Position numbers and translations under genes: made by a program
NCBI GenBank assembly: GCA_020081605.1
Contig: JAHREC010000049.1
Location: 1,488,001 to 1,552,000 of the forward strand
From: Albifimbria verrucaria
Taxonomy: Eukaryota; Ascomycota; Sordariomycetes; Hypocreales; Stachybotryaceae
Direction: 5' to 3'
Length of the DNA stretch: 64,000 nucleotides
Shown here: positions 1 to 9,770 of the stretch, piece after piece
Layout of the letters: every line of letters starts with the position of its first letter
Numbering within the stretch: position 1 is the first letter of the stretch
Notes under the pieces: model-generated
The model's database searches: none
Told to the model about the DNA's origin: nothing
What the model saw: the letters and a program-made list of their open reading frames with translations, nothing else

Positions 1-3000
1 CCCTCTTCTTCGCTTCTAGGGGCGCCAATGTCGTCGTCAACGACCTGGGCGGCTCCTTCAACGGCGAGGGTAACTCCTCAAAGGTACCTCTACCGACTCC
101 TCGTGCTCTCCCGCTCCCTGCTAACCTTCTCAGGCCGCCGACGTGGTCGTCAACGAGATCAAGGCCGCTGGCGGCAACGCTGTCGCAAACTACGACAGCG
201 TCGAGAATGGCGACCGCATCATCGAGACCGCCATCAAGGCTTTTGGTCGCATCGACATCCTCCTCAACAACGCCGGCATCCTCCGCGACGTCAGCTTCAA
301 GAATATGAAGGACGCCGACTGGGATCTCATTAACAAGGTCCACGTCAAGGGCTCCTACAAGTGCGCCCGCGCCGCCTGGCCCTATTTCAGGAAGCAAAAG
401 TACGGCCGTGTCATCAACACCGCGTCCGCCGCCGGTCTGTTTGGCAGCTTCGGCCAGACCAACTACTCCGCCGCCAAGCTGGCCATGGTCGGCTTCACTG
501 AGACCCTCGCCAAGGAGGGTGCCAAGTACAACATCCTCTGCAATGTCATTGCCCCCATTGGTACGTTGACCGCCTCTCGCCCTGATTCCAGCTGCTAACC
601 GCCGCTCAGCCGCCAGCCGCATGACCCAGACCGTCATGCCTCCCGACGTTCTCGAGAACCTCAGGCCCGAGTGGGTCGTGCCCCTCGTCGCCGTCCTCGT
701 CCACAAGAACAACGAGGAGACGGGCGGCATCTTCGAGGTCGGCGGTGGCCACTGCGCCAAGCTCCGCTGGGAGCGATCTAGCGGTCTCCTCCTCAAGGCC
801 GACGACTCCTACACCCCCGGCGCCATCCTGAAGAAGTGGAACAAGGTTGTCGACTTCTCCAACCCTCAGTACCCCACCGGCCCCAACGACTTCCTGGGTC
901 TGCTGGAAGAGTCCATGAAGATGGGCCCTAACGAGCAGGGTGAGACGCTCGACTTCAAGGGCCGTGTTGCCCTCATCACTGGTGGCGGCGCTGGTATCGG
1001 CCGCGCCTACGCCTTGGCCTTTGCCAAGCACGGCGCTTCCGTCGTCGTCAACGACCTGATGAACCCCGACGACGTCGTCGCGGAGATTAAGAAGCTAGGC
1101 GGCAAGGCCGTCGGCGTCAAGGCGTCCGCCGAGGACGGCGATGTTGTCGTCAAGGGCGCCATCGACGCCTTTGGCCGCGTTGACATCATCGTCAACAACG
1201 CCGGTATCCTCCGCGACAAGGCTTTTAGCAACATGGACGACAACCTGTGGGACCCCGTCATGAACGTCCACCTGCGCGGCACCTACAAGGTGACCAAGGC
1301 CGCCTGGCCCTACTTCCTCAAGCAAAAGTACGGCCGTGTCCTAAACACCACCTCCACCAGTGGTATCTACGGCAACTTTGGCCAGGCCAACTACGCTGCT
1401 GCCGTAAGCTAGCCTCCTCCCTGCGAAGCAAACCCAGCTAACATGTTTAGAAATGCGGTATCCTCGGTTTCTCCCGCGCTCTCGCGCTCGAGGGCTACAA
1501 GTACGGCATCTACGTCAACACCATTGCCCCCAACGCCGGCACCGCCATGACCGCCACCATTATGCCTCCCGAGATGGTCCAGGCCTTCAAGCCCGACTAC
1601 ATTGCTCCCTCGTGCTCGCCCTCTGCAGCGACAAGTGCCCTGACCCCACCGGTGGCCTGTACGAGGTCGGCAGCGGCTGGTGCGGCAAGACCCGCTGGCA
1701 GCGAACCGGAGGCCACGGCTTCCCCGTCGACGTCCCCCTCGTCCCCGAGGAGGTCCTCAAGTACTGGAAGGACATTGTCGAGTTTGACGGCCGGGCCGAC
1801 CACCCTGAGAAGACCCAGGATGGTCTGCTGAAGATTATGGCTAACATGGAGAACCGTAGCAAGCCCAAGAAGGTATGAGATTTTCTTGCCATTTGACGCG
1901 CGGATAGGCAGTCTTGTATATACTTTTCTAGCGTTAGATAATGCAAATCCTGCCAACTCAAGGCTAATTCAATGTTAGACGACCGAGTCTTCCGGTGACA
2001 GCTCGCATCTCGCCGCCATCAAGAAGGCTCAGCAGCAGGAGGGCAACCCCACCGAGTTCAAGTACGAGGAGCGTGATGCCATCCTCTACAACCTGGGCGT
2101 CGGCGCCAAGCGCACCGACCTCAAATACGTCTTGTAAGTATCTACACGGTCCCGCCAGGCTTCCCAGCCGGTCTAACACACGTGGCAGTGAGGGCGCCGA
2201 GGACTTCCAGGTTCTGCCGACCTTTGGCGTGATCCCCCTTCAACGCCGAGATGCCCTTCAACTACGACGACATCGTGCCCAACTTCTCCCCATGATGCTG
2301 CTGCACGGCGAGCAGTACCTCGAGGTGCGCAAGTTCCCCATCCCGACCAGCGCGCGCCTTGTCTCGCGCGGTCGCCTGCTCGAGGTCGTCGACAAGGGCA
2401 GCGCCGCCATCGCCAAGAACGGCATCACCACCGTCAACGCCGACACGGGCGAGGACGTCTTCTACAACGAGATGACCGTCTTCCTGCGCGGTTGCGGTGG
2501 CTTCGGCGGGCCCAAGAGGGGCGCTGACCGCGGTGCCGCCACCGCCGTCAACGAGCCTCCCAAGAGGGCGCCCGATGTGGTCGTCGAGGAGCAGACCAAG
2601 GAGGATCAGGCCGCCATCTACCGCCTGAGCGGCGACTACAAGTAAGTCTAGCCACGGCCCCATTGCCGACAATGCTAACCTTCTTAGCCCTCTACACATC
2701 GACCCCAGCTTTGCCAAGATGGGCGGCTTCAAGGCCCCTATCCTCCACGGCCTCTGCACATTTGGCATCGCCGGCAAGGCCGTTTACGAAAAGTGAGCAT
2801 ACCCGTCCCTACTTCCGCAACCGTCTACTCACATATCCTAGGTTCGGCGCCTTCAAGAACATCAAGGTCCGCTTCGCCGGCGTTGTCATCCCCGGCCAGA
2901 CGCTCGTCACGGAGATGTGGCGAGAAGGCAACAAGGTCACCTTCCAGACCAAGGTCAAGGAGACGGGCAAGATGGCCATCGCCGGCGCAGCGGCGGAGCT

Positions 3001-3025
3001 CGTGGGCGACGCTGGCAAGGCGTAA
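1..3025 (+). CDS. fox2: Peroxisomal multifunctional beta-oxidation enzyme (MFE-2), 5' partial
   Basis: Bifunctional enoyl-CoA hydratase 2 / (3R)-hydroxyacyl-CoA dehydrogenase of fungal peroxisomal fatty-acid beta-oxidation. The gene enters from the left edge; the start and first NAD-binding glycine motif are outside. Exons read as <3-83, 134-560, 610-1403, 1451-1872, 1979-2133, 2189-2641, 2688-2792 and 2842-3025. Two short-chain dehydrogenase domains follow each other: the first with NNAGILRD and active-site NYSAAK, the second with [22 protein letters not shown] and NYAAAK (split by an intron). The C-terminal half is the hot-dog hydratase 2 domain with the signature [14 protein letters not shown]. 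Three apparent indels are seen: a C missing near 1607, a C too many near 2237 and a compensating C missing near 2288. The reading frame ends in ...GDAGKA without a canonical PTS1 tripeptide. Identity is very secure; the C-terminus is less so. Confidence 0.95.
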
Positions 3026-3401
3026 GAGGATGACACGAACGTGTAAGACATTGGGGATCACAAAAGTACAACCCTAGAAGCCATGTATTATGAAGACTGT
3101 ACGCAACACTCGTAAAGCAGAAACATTTCCCTACCACCTATTCTCGTTGCTCGTTTATGATATTCTGTAATGCGCCACTTGGTCGCATAGGCATCGCCCA
3201 TCCGCAAGCTGCCTGGGTATATATAATGTAGTTTGTATCCTCCTCCCAATGAGCCTGCCGTAGAGCGCCCCAACGCAAAGCTGTCCCATGCACTCGAGTG
3301 AAATCGATCGCTGTAGAGGCCTCATGCGCTATCTCACAACCCCAAGGTAAGCATAACCCGTTTCTGTTCCTGATCCGTTCCATAATGTCCCAAGACGCCG
3401 T
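3026..3401. other. Convergent 3' intergenic region
   Basis: This is the space between the stop codons of the multifunctional enzyme and the RBR ligase. It presumably holds both 3' untranslated regions. No coding signal or repeat is seen. Confidence 0.6.
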
Positions 3402-5333
3402 TCAAACAAAGATGGACTCAACAAATATATCAAATAACTCGGCCATTGTTGGCACCCTGCCACCAGAAAAGACACGCTCAAACATGGCGTTCGATTCACG
3501 TGAGACGAAGCCCGTCTCCAAAAACGACTTCTCTGCGCCGGAGAGGTCACGGTTCTCTGCCAACTTCCACTTACGCTCCGCTTCCTCACGAGCTGCCTGC
3601 AAAACCTCCTCGGCGTCCTCCGACTCCCACAGATTGCAGCGATCGCACTCCTTACAGGGGCGAGGGTCGCCGTCGGGTCGAAAGTGCTCGCAGAAGTGGC
3701 GGTAGCCCTCATCGCTCAGGTCGCTACGGCAGACATAGCACATCTTATAGCCGCAGGGACATGTAAGCTTGTTACAGCCAGCGTTCTTGACAAACGATGT
3801 ATTGCATCGAGGGCAGACACGCTTGATGGCCATGCTCATTGCCTGTTCGACCTGCGTACGCAGGGCAACAAGCGAAGACTCGTTGCAAACATGAATGTCT
3901 GCCCATGACTTGTTGCAAGATAGGCACGATGGTCGTCCACATTCTGGGTTTTTGCAAGTAAACTTCATGCCACGACGACGCCGGCGATGCCTTCCGATGG
4001 CCTGCCTCCACTCAGCCGAAATGCTTCGTCCCACCGTCGGCCCACGGCTTAGCAGTATGCAAATCAAAGAAGACAGCAAGGCAAGAGGGACAATCAAAGG
4101 CAGACTGAAGATGCAAACCAGAAGGAGAAGAATCTTGCAGAGACTATCTACCCTGATGCGGAGTCGTCCTTCGTGAGAGGGCATGTATATATCATCAATC
4201 TCAGCGTAGCTGCAGAAGGGGCAGCGAATGAGAGGCAGCTTAGACGCAACAAGGCTGTGTTCTGCCAGCCTCTGGTCAAGTTTGTGCAGGATGTTGGCAC
4301 CTTTTTCCTCCTCAAGCATAGCACGATACATGTGTTCGTAGGGGATCAGCCCCGAACACCCGTCACCTTCAACCGCGATGCACCGTAGTGTTCCGGTCTC
4401 GGGGTTGATGCTGCTGAGCCAACCCTGTCCAAACAGAGCTTCCTTTATGGAGTATTGCACACAACGGAAGCAGATCATATGCCCTTCCAGAGTACATTGT
4501 GTAAACTCTTCAAACGGACTGGAGCTGAAACAGCATGTGCATTCGTGAGTCATGCCAGCCTCCTCGGCCTCTTCAGTATTGAGAAGAACCGCGAGGCAGC
4601 GGTCTTTGGTCTCACGCTCTTGGCGGTCCCGGGTTCGTAGTGGCGCTATGAGTGTGTCGTAGAGTTCCCGGTCGAGCTCGGGGCTGCCAGTGGGCTGTAT
4701 CGTGGGAACGATGGATCCTTGGCCAGTAGAACGCCATGTCACCAGCGGGTGGTTTTCCGCTTCACCCGTCGCGATCGGCTTCCTCCTCATAAATAGAGAG
4801 GAGATGGTGAATCGCCACGATTTTGACGACAGGCCCACGAGCGTCTTTCGGGCTTCCAGGTACGAGTAGTTGGACTCGGCGAGAACGGCGTTGATGGTTG
4901 ACTTGGACAGGCCTTTGAACTCCTGCCAAGCCAGCGACCGCACCGCCTGTTTGTAGCCGTCGCTTCTGAAGACCTCAGTCTTGGGGACCTTCTCGGATGT
5001 CTCGCCTTGTTTATCCGGGACCCTCCATCTCCCCTTGACCCATGCGGCGCGGTTCTTGAGAATGGCATCGGCCGCCAGGGCTAGCCTTGATTCGCCATCG
5101 AAGTTGGAGAGGAGCTCACGGAAGACCTCGACTTGGACGTCGGGGAAAACGGCCACAAGGGCTTCCAGGCAGTTGTTCAACTCACGCAGGTCTGGCTGCT
5201 CGGGCGGGAGGGCTGATAGCTGCGCCTCGTCGTAGATGTATTCGTGGAGGTCGGAGGGATCAGGGCCAGAGCGTGACTGGGACCGGCTGACGGAGGATCT
5301 AGCGCCAGCGGCGAGCAGGCCAGGAAACACCAT
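3402..5333 (-). CDS. RBR-type E3 ubiquitin ligase with transmembrane segment (RNF216/TRIAD3-like)
   Basis: Uninterrupted 643-residue reading frame and the only large gene here with no apparent frameshift. RBR ligases take ubiquitin from an E2 onto a RING2 cysteine and then pass it to a substrate. Residues 50-95 and about 127-165 resemble CUE/UBA-type ubiquitin-binding helices. RING1 starts at Cys265 (CTCC) with a second group at 285-291 (HMICFRC). The IBR starts at CPFCSYAEIDD (371) and resumes at CKNPECGRPSCLSC (460-473). RING2 is CPRC (507) to CYVC (532-535). Cys520 in the GC-N-K-L-T-C context aligns with the catalytic cysteine of parkin-type ligases. A hydrophobic stretch (399-429) lies between the two IBR halves, suggesting membrane attachment. 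The start at 5333 is the first ATG of the frame. A UBC15-like E2 at 37.8-38.6 kb is not close enough to imply partnership. Confidence 0.88.
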   Translation of the reverse strand: MVFPGLLAAGARSSVSRSQSRSGPDPSDLHEYIYDEAQLSALPPEQPDLRELNNCLEALVAVFPDVQVEVFRELLSNFDGESRLALAADAILKNRAAWVKGRWRVPDKQGETSEKVPKTEVFRSDGYKQAVRSLAWQEFKGLSKSTINAVLAESNYSYLEARKTLVGLSSKSWRFTISSLFMRRKPIATGEAENHPLVTWRSTGQGSIVPTIQPTGSPELDRELYDTLIAPLRTRDRQERETKDRCLAVLLNTEEAEEAGMTHECTCCFSSSPFEEFTQCTLEGHMICFRCVQYSIKEALFGQGWLSSINPETGTLRCIAVEGDGCSGLIPYEHMYRAMLEEEKGANILHKLDQRLAEHSLVASKLPLIRCPFCSYAEIDDIYMPSHEGRLRIRVDSLCKILLLLVCIFSLPLIVPLALLSSLICILLSRGPTVGRSISAEWRQAIGRHRRRRRGMKFTCKNPECGRPSCLSCNKSWADIHVCNESSLVALRTQVEQAMSMAIKRVCPRCNTSFVKNAGCNKLTCPCGYKMCYVCRSDLSDEGYRHFCEHFRPDGDPRPCKECDRCNLWESEDAEEVLQAAREEAERKWKLAENRDLSGAEKSFLETGFVSRESNAMFERVFSGGRVPTMAELFDIFVESIFV

Positions 5334-6120
5334 GGTGTATGATCATGCTGGGAGGCTGCGTCACGTAGGAGCGCTGTTAGCTTGTTGTCGCTGTGATGTG
5401 ATGAGGTCAAGTTGGAAGGGATAGTGCCAGGTTTGGGATGCGTGGGGATTACGGCCAAGGTACTTGGTACCTCCGTCCCGCATGCCTGTCACGCTTAGCG
5501 TTGGCGGCTCACAACGTCCACCCTCTCGAGGCCAGGCGCGACACAGAAGTTGACCACTTCAACTTCTTGTGGAAGAACATCATGAAACACGCTTGGGTGA
5601 ACCTGCCTCATGCCAGATCTCACTATTGCATCCTCGACGCTAACCTTTCAAGGGAATCATTACAGTTTTCCCTGTCAATCGGGGCAGGAGCATGCCGACC
5701 GTCCATGCTACCTTAGTAGGTCATAGACATCCACTGACTCTGCTATCGTATTGACAGGAAATTCTGTTCTGAATGACATTCCGAACGAAGGAAGGGGATG
5801 TTTCAAGTAATGGTAGAAGCAATCATGATCAAAGGACAATTTTGAGAAGCGCAAGACAAGAGGAAAGGGGTTTTACTTACACGGAGGCTACTCAAGCCTC
5901 CGCCTCTTCCTCCCCTCTTCCTCGGGGAGGAGAGGGGAGGAGGAGGAGGAGGAGCCAAGGGCGGCCGGGTTGGTGGTCCTTCGAGGACCAACTCTCCCTC
6001 GAAAACAGAGGGATGGGGGAGGGCGGGCACAGTCCTCGCCAGAGTCCAGCAGGACAGGTGCATCCGCACCCGGGAAGGCAGGGCTGGCGGACGCACAAAA
6101 GTGCGCCTTGAGCTGGCGCA

Positions 6121-6285
6121 CCAGCTCGACGATGGTGGGTAGGGTGACAGGCATCTTCTCACGATAGAATATGGTGATGATAGTCTAGAAGAGAATTCTG
6201 TGCGCCAGCTCGACGATGGTGGGGAGGGCGGCGGGCATCTTCTCACGATAGAATATGGTGATGATGGTCTACAAGAGAATTCTGT
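6121..6285. repeat. 84-bp direct tandem duplication (two copies)
   Basis: The sequence from CCAGCTCGACGATGGTGG to GAGAATTCTGT occurs at 6121-6201 and again at 6205-6285, a period of 84 bp with only a few differences, chiefly around GGGTGACAGG versus GGCGGCGGG. Both copies lie in non-coding DNA. Confidence 0.9.
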
Positions 6286-6974
6286 ACGGGGATCTTGATT
6301 TAAAACTGTTCAATTCTCCTCCATGGTTGGAAGGCATTAGCCCTTCGCTCTTTCCATTTTTCTGCTCCTTCCAATTCCTAGGGAAGGAGGTACGTCGCTG
6401 GCGTACTAGTCATGACGACGCACCTTCCTTCCCGACACACGGCGTATAAATTGGAAGTAGCAGATTGGCTTAGAGGGAATTTCGATTCGAATACGAGGGC
6501 ACCATCGTATTCCGGACTAGGTATGTCGCAGAATCTTGATGATCTGTAAAGTAAATCTGTCGCGAGTTGCTACACACAACCAAGAAGCATCAGTTCGGAG
6601 GCGTATGCAGAGCCATGACAACACCCTTCCTAAGTGATCGGGCCATGGCTATTCTAAAAGGCTTGAAACTACAAATGTTAGCTACTCATGATGAAAATTT
6701 GGAGTTCTTGTCAAGCTCGAATTTCCAGACGATATTCTATACTTCGACGTGGTAAGACACGAAGGATAAGTTTCTACAGTATTCGGTGAATATTGTTGTA
6801 CAAATCCACACTCGCATGGGTAGATCGTTCTTATAACTGATTCTAGGGCAGTCACAATCTACTGGTATAGGGGCTGCATGCGAGAAGGCCTCTTTACTTG
6901 TTTCATCATTTTCCATATTCGTCATATACAAATATTGATTATGATTAGACAATTTAAAATTTGAATGGATAAAA

Positions 6975-7287
6975 TCCAGAACGTGGCTGGAGTACACAAA
7001 ATTGTTAAGGGCGAGCTCTTTCCTTCAAATCGATAAGAATTCAAAGTCAGTTACCGTATATGGTATCACTTATAGCGATGTATCCTGTACCTTATGAAAA
7101 TGCATCCTGCATATCACGACACGGAAGCAAAATATTACCTATCCCCACATGCTAGAATCAAGAGGTTTAACATGAAAGGGAGAAGTAGATTGATTTCCGC
7201 TACAAAAGAAAAATGTGACTGTCTTACCTGGATGCCCAGAGGTCATGCAAGCAGCAAAAGATCACAATATCTGGACAAAAAGAAGGG
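6975..7287 (+). repeat. Dispersed repeat, copy 1 (inverse of the copy at 17971-18310)
   Basis: About 300 bp that matches, by eye at roughly 80 percent, the reverse complement of DNA just downstream of the tRNA-Pro gene. Shared blocks include ACCTTATGAAAATGCAT, GAAGCAAAATATTACCT, CCACATGCTAGAATCAAG, AAAAGAAAAATGTGAC and CTGGACAAAAAGAAGGG. The match ends sharply at about 7287. At the other end it fades with an indel near 6995. No long open reading frame is shared except a 60-70 residue frame without known motifs. Confidence 0.85.
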
Positions 7288-8416
7288 TCGTAGGGGTAAG
7301 TAAAGCGGAATGCCAGGTGGGCTCTATACTATGCCCAAGGCAAGGTCAATAGCAATATCAAGGGCCCCTAGCAATACCTCCGGTGGCGATTGCATCGAGC
7401 TGGCCTCGCTACGCTCGCTATCACAATTATCAAGGCTCGAGGCGGCCGCCTTCAGGGCCTTAGAATCTGGTTCGTCAGCATCGTCACAAGACTCGAGGCA
7501 GCTGAGTCAGGAACATCGTCACAGTAGTAGGGCTCGAGGCAGGCAGCAGATTAAAAACACCAAGAGGGTATTATCAAAAGATATATTGACCTCTGATAAA
7601 TAGCCTTATGCGATAAAACCTTCGGCCAGTTACCGATGGGATAGATAAGCCCAACCCTAATTATCCTCTTATTAAAGAAGCAAAGCAGAAGCTGCCCTGG
7701 GCATCTTTCCCACTTCCGCTCGAGCACTTTGTGCTCTTCACTCGCTCTTTAGCTTTGCTTAATTAACGTAGACCTTAGAACAGTCCCACTCGCCTTCTCT
7801 AAAACAGGTTCTTGTTCTTCTTTACCAATATACTCAACCTTGGGTAGCAATACAAAAGCAGGCCTCGAGCCCCAGGAAGATTCAACTTTGCACCAGTCCG
7901 TCAAACTTCACTTCTCAGTATGCGAGGCACGTTTTGTTATTATGATTGCTTTGATTTATTCATTTGTCCATTCCATCCGGGAGTTACCCGGGTCGTAAGT
8001 CACGCAGCCAACGCTGTAGTGCTTCTACTTTGTAATGATACAGCAACCAAGTGAGAGGATAACCCATCTCAAAAACCTCAAATACCCAATTCAACGAGTG
8101 AATGACGAAATGTCGTCAAAATAGGACTTGCCCAGATCACCATGATCCATGAGCGTACCTTTGTTATTTCCCATATTTTGCCACATGATCCTGAAATGCA
8201 TAAAACGCCAACCCTCTAACCGTGATATCATGCCATGCCCAGACCGCTTGAAAAATGCATTGCTACAATTTGAAAGATGCAGAACGAGGAGCAGCCACGA
8301 GATCGTTTGCGTCGCTGTTGGCAGCAAACGGATCAATCGTCAATGTGCTCATATTAATTCACCATTTCTGACCCGTATGTACGTTAGGCAAGAGCCTGTG
8401 GGTATCGAAATAGCAA

Positions 8417-9770
8417 TTAGCTCGGTCTCCTCGAGCTCATGGGTGAGACTGGTCGAGCATCAACCATGGTAGAGCGAGGCTTCAGCGGGCGGGTGGAGAT
8501 ACAAGTCCTGGGGACAACTCCTTGCTGGGACATGTCAAGACGGATGCACAGAGCCTGGAATGTTGATTAGTCATATTGTCATTTATGTTGTGAAGAATGA
8601 AACTTACCCATCCGTCATCAAACTCGTGCAACAACCGGACCAATTGACCAGCCTTCAACTCCATCTCATCGCTCATTGTGGGCTCAAAGTCCTGTTGGAC
8701 TCTGTGCACCGTGGAGTTGGGAAGGTCGGAGTCGGTAGCGGCAGCGGCAGGGGCTGCAGACACGCTGTACTCAGTCATGGCAGGACTGGAGGGCGTGGCA
8801 GGCATGGCGGGCATCTTAGGGGAGCGGGCATGGACAAGTCGAACTTGGGCACACCGTTCTTGCGGAGAGAGGCCTTGCGAGCCAGAGGAGCCAAGGGAGC
8901 GACGGCGGCGGCTGGCTGATACTCCTCGACAGGAATGTCCCGGGGCAGCGACTCATTCACCAGTATGGGCGAAGGGCTGCGGCTTGGGGTTGGGTACCTC
9001 TCAGGGCTGGGGAGGCGCTCGGCGTGAAGTCCAAAGGGATTATCAAGATTGGTGCTAGCGTTGGATACTGGGCGGTTCCAGAGACGGCTGTCAGTGCGAG
9101 CCCTGCGTTCCGGGGCAAGGGCAGCTGCCATGGGCGGGGCGAGATCCTCAACATCCGGCAGTGGCTTGTTGACGCTCTGGTTTCCGGGGAAGAAGGTGGT
9201 CACAGGACGGTTGGCAGCAGCAACGTCAGTAGCCAGGGTACGGACCACGGCGGGTTTCGGGCTGGTTTGGCCGGCTTGCTTCTCACTGTCAACCGGGCTC
9301 TTCGGCTTTCTGGACTTCTTGCTCTTCATGGCTTGCCTCTTGCGGCGGCCAAAGTAGAAAAAGATGATGCAACCGAGGAGCAGAGCAGCACCAATAACAC
9401 CGAAAGCGATACCAGCCTTAGCCCCGGCGCTCGTCGAAGACTCATCAGAGTTGGAGGCGGGCTTGTCATTCTGGGGCAGGTTGGTTTGGGTTTGCCCAAA
9501 GCCATCTGCAGGAGCAGCAGCGGTACCGGAGGCCACTTCGAGGACTGGCTTGACCGAACTAGACGAGGAAGGCGCTGAAATCTCGGTGGGTACTTCCTGG
9601 CCCTGCTCAGTGTTCTTGATGGTTGGGCCCTTGTTGTCCCCTTTGGAGTCGAGGTCGAGAATCATGGTTTCTTCGCCGATTTGGGCCGTGTTGGTGACTG
9701 AAGGGCTGTCCTCTCCTCTGACGCTGGTAGGTTGCCCGTTACGGCGCTGAATAAAGTGGTGGGCCGGCAT
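8417..9770 (-). CDS. Single-pass membrane protein with C-terminal SH3 domain (Fus1-like architecture)
   Basis: Predicted membrane scaffold with a cytosolic SH3 domain. The start MPAHHFIQRRNGQ (ATG at 9768-9770) is preferred over an upstream ATG at 9821 because related fungal proteins begin with such a short basic leader. In order: Ser/Thr/Ala-rich outer segment, transmembrane helix (AGIAFGVIGAALLLGCIIFF), basic stop-transfer FGRRKRQAMKSKKSRK, disordered Pro/Ser-rich linker, and SH3 with QQDFEPTMSDEMELKAG and LLHEFDDGWALCIRLD. An intron at 8555-8607 splits the SH3 domain right after DDGW and restores ALCIRLDMSQQGVVPRTC. One apparent missing base lies in the G run 8819-8822. Such proteins are common in Pezizomycotina; polarity or cell-fusion roles are an inference from yeast Fus1. 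Confidence 0.85.

Larger units (their letters stand above)
5334..8416. other. Gene-poor region, partly AT-rich, with relic repeats
   Basis: About 3 kb without a convincing gene. It holds a purine-rich low-complexity tract (about 5920-5960), the 84-bp tandem duplication and one copy of a dispersed repeat (both listed separately), an AT-rich stretch (about 6480-7250), and 7380-7560 with three loose repeats around CTCGAGGC. Short open frames such as 5803-6246 on the minus strand only translate the low-complexity tract. The composition suggests decayed mobile DNA, but no recognisable transposase or reverse transcriptase was found. Confidence 0.5.
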
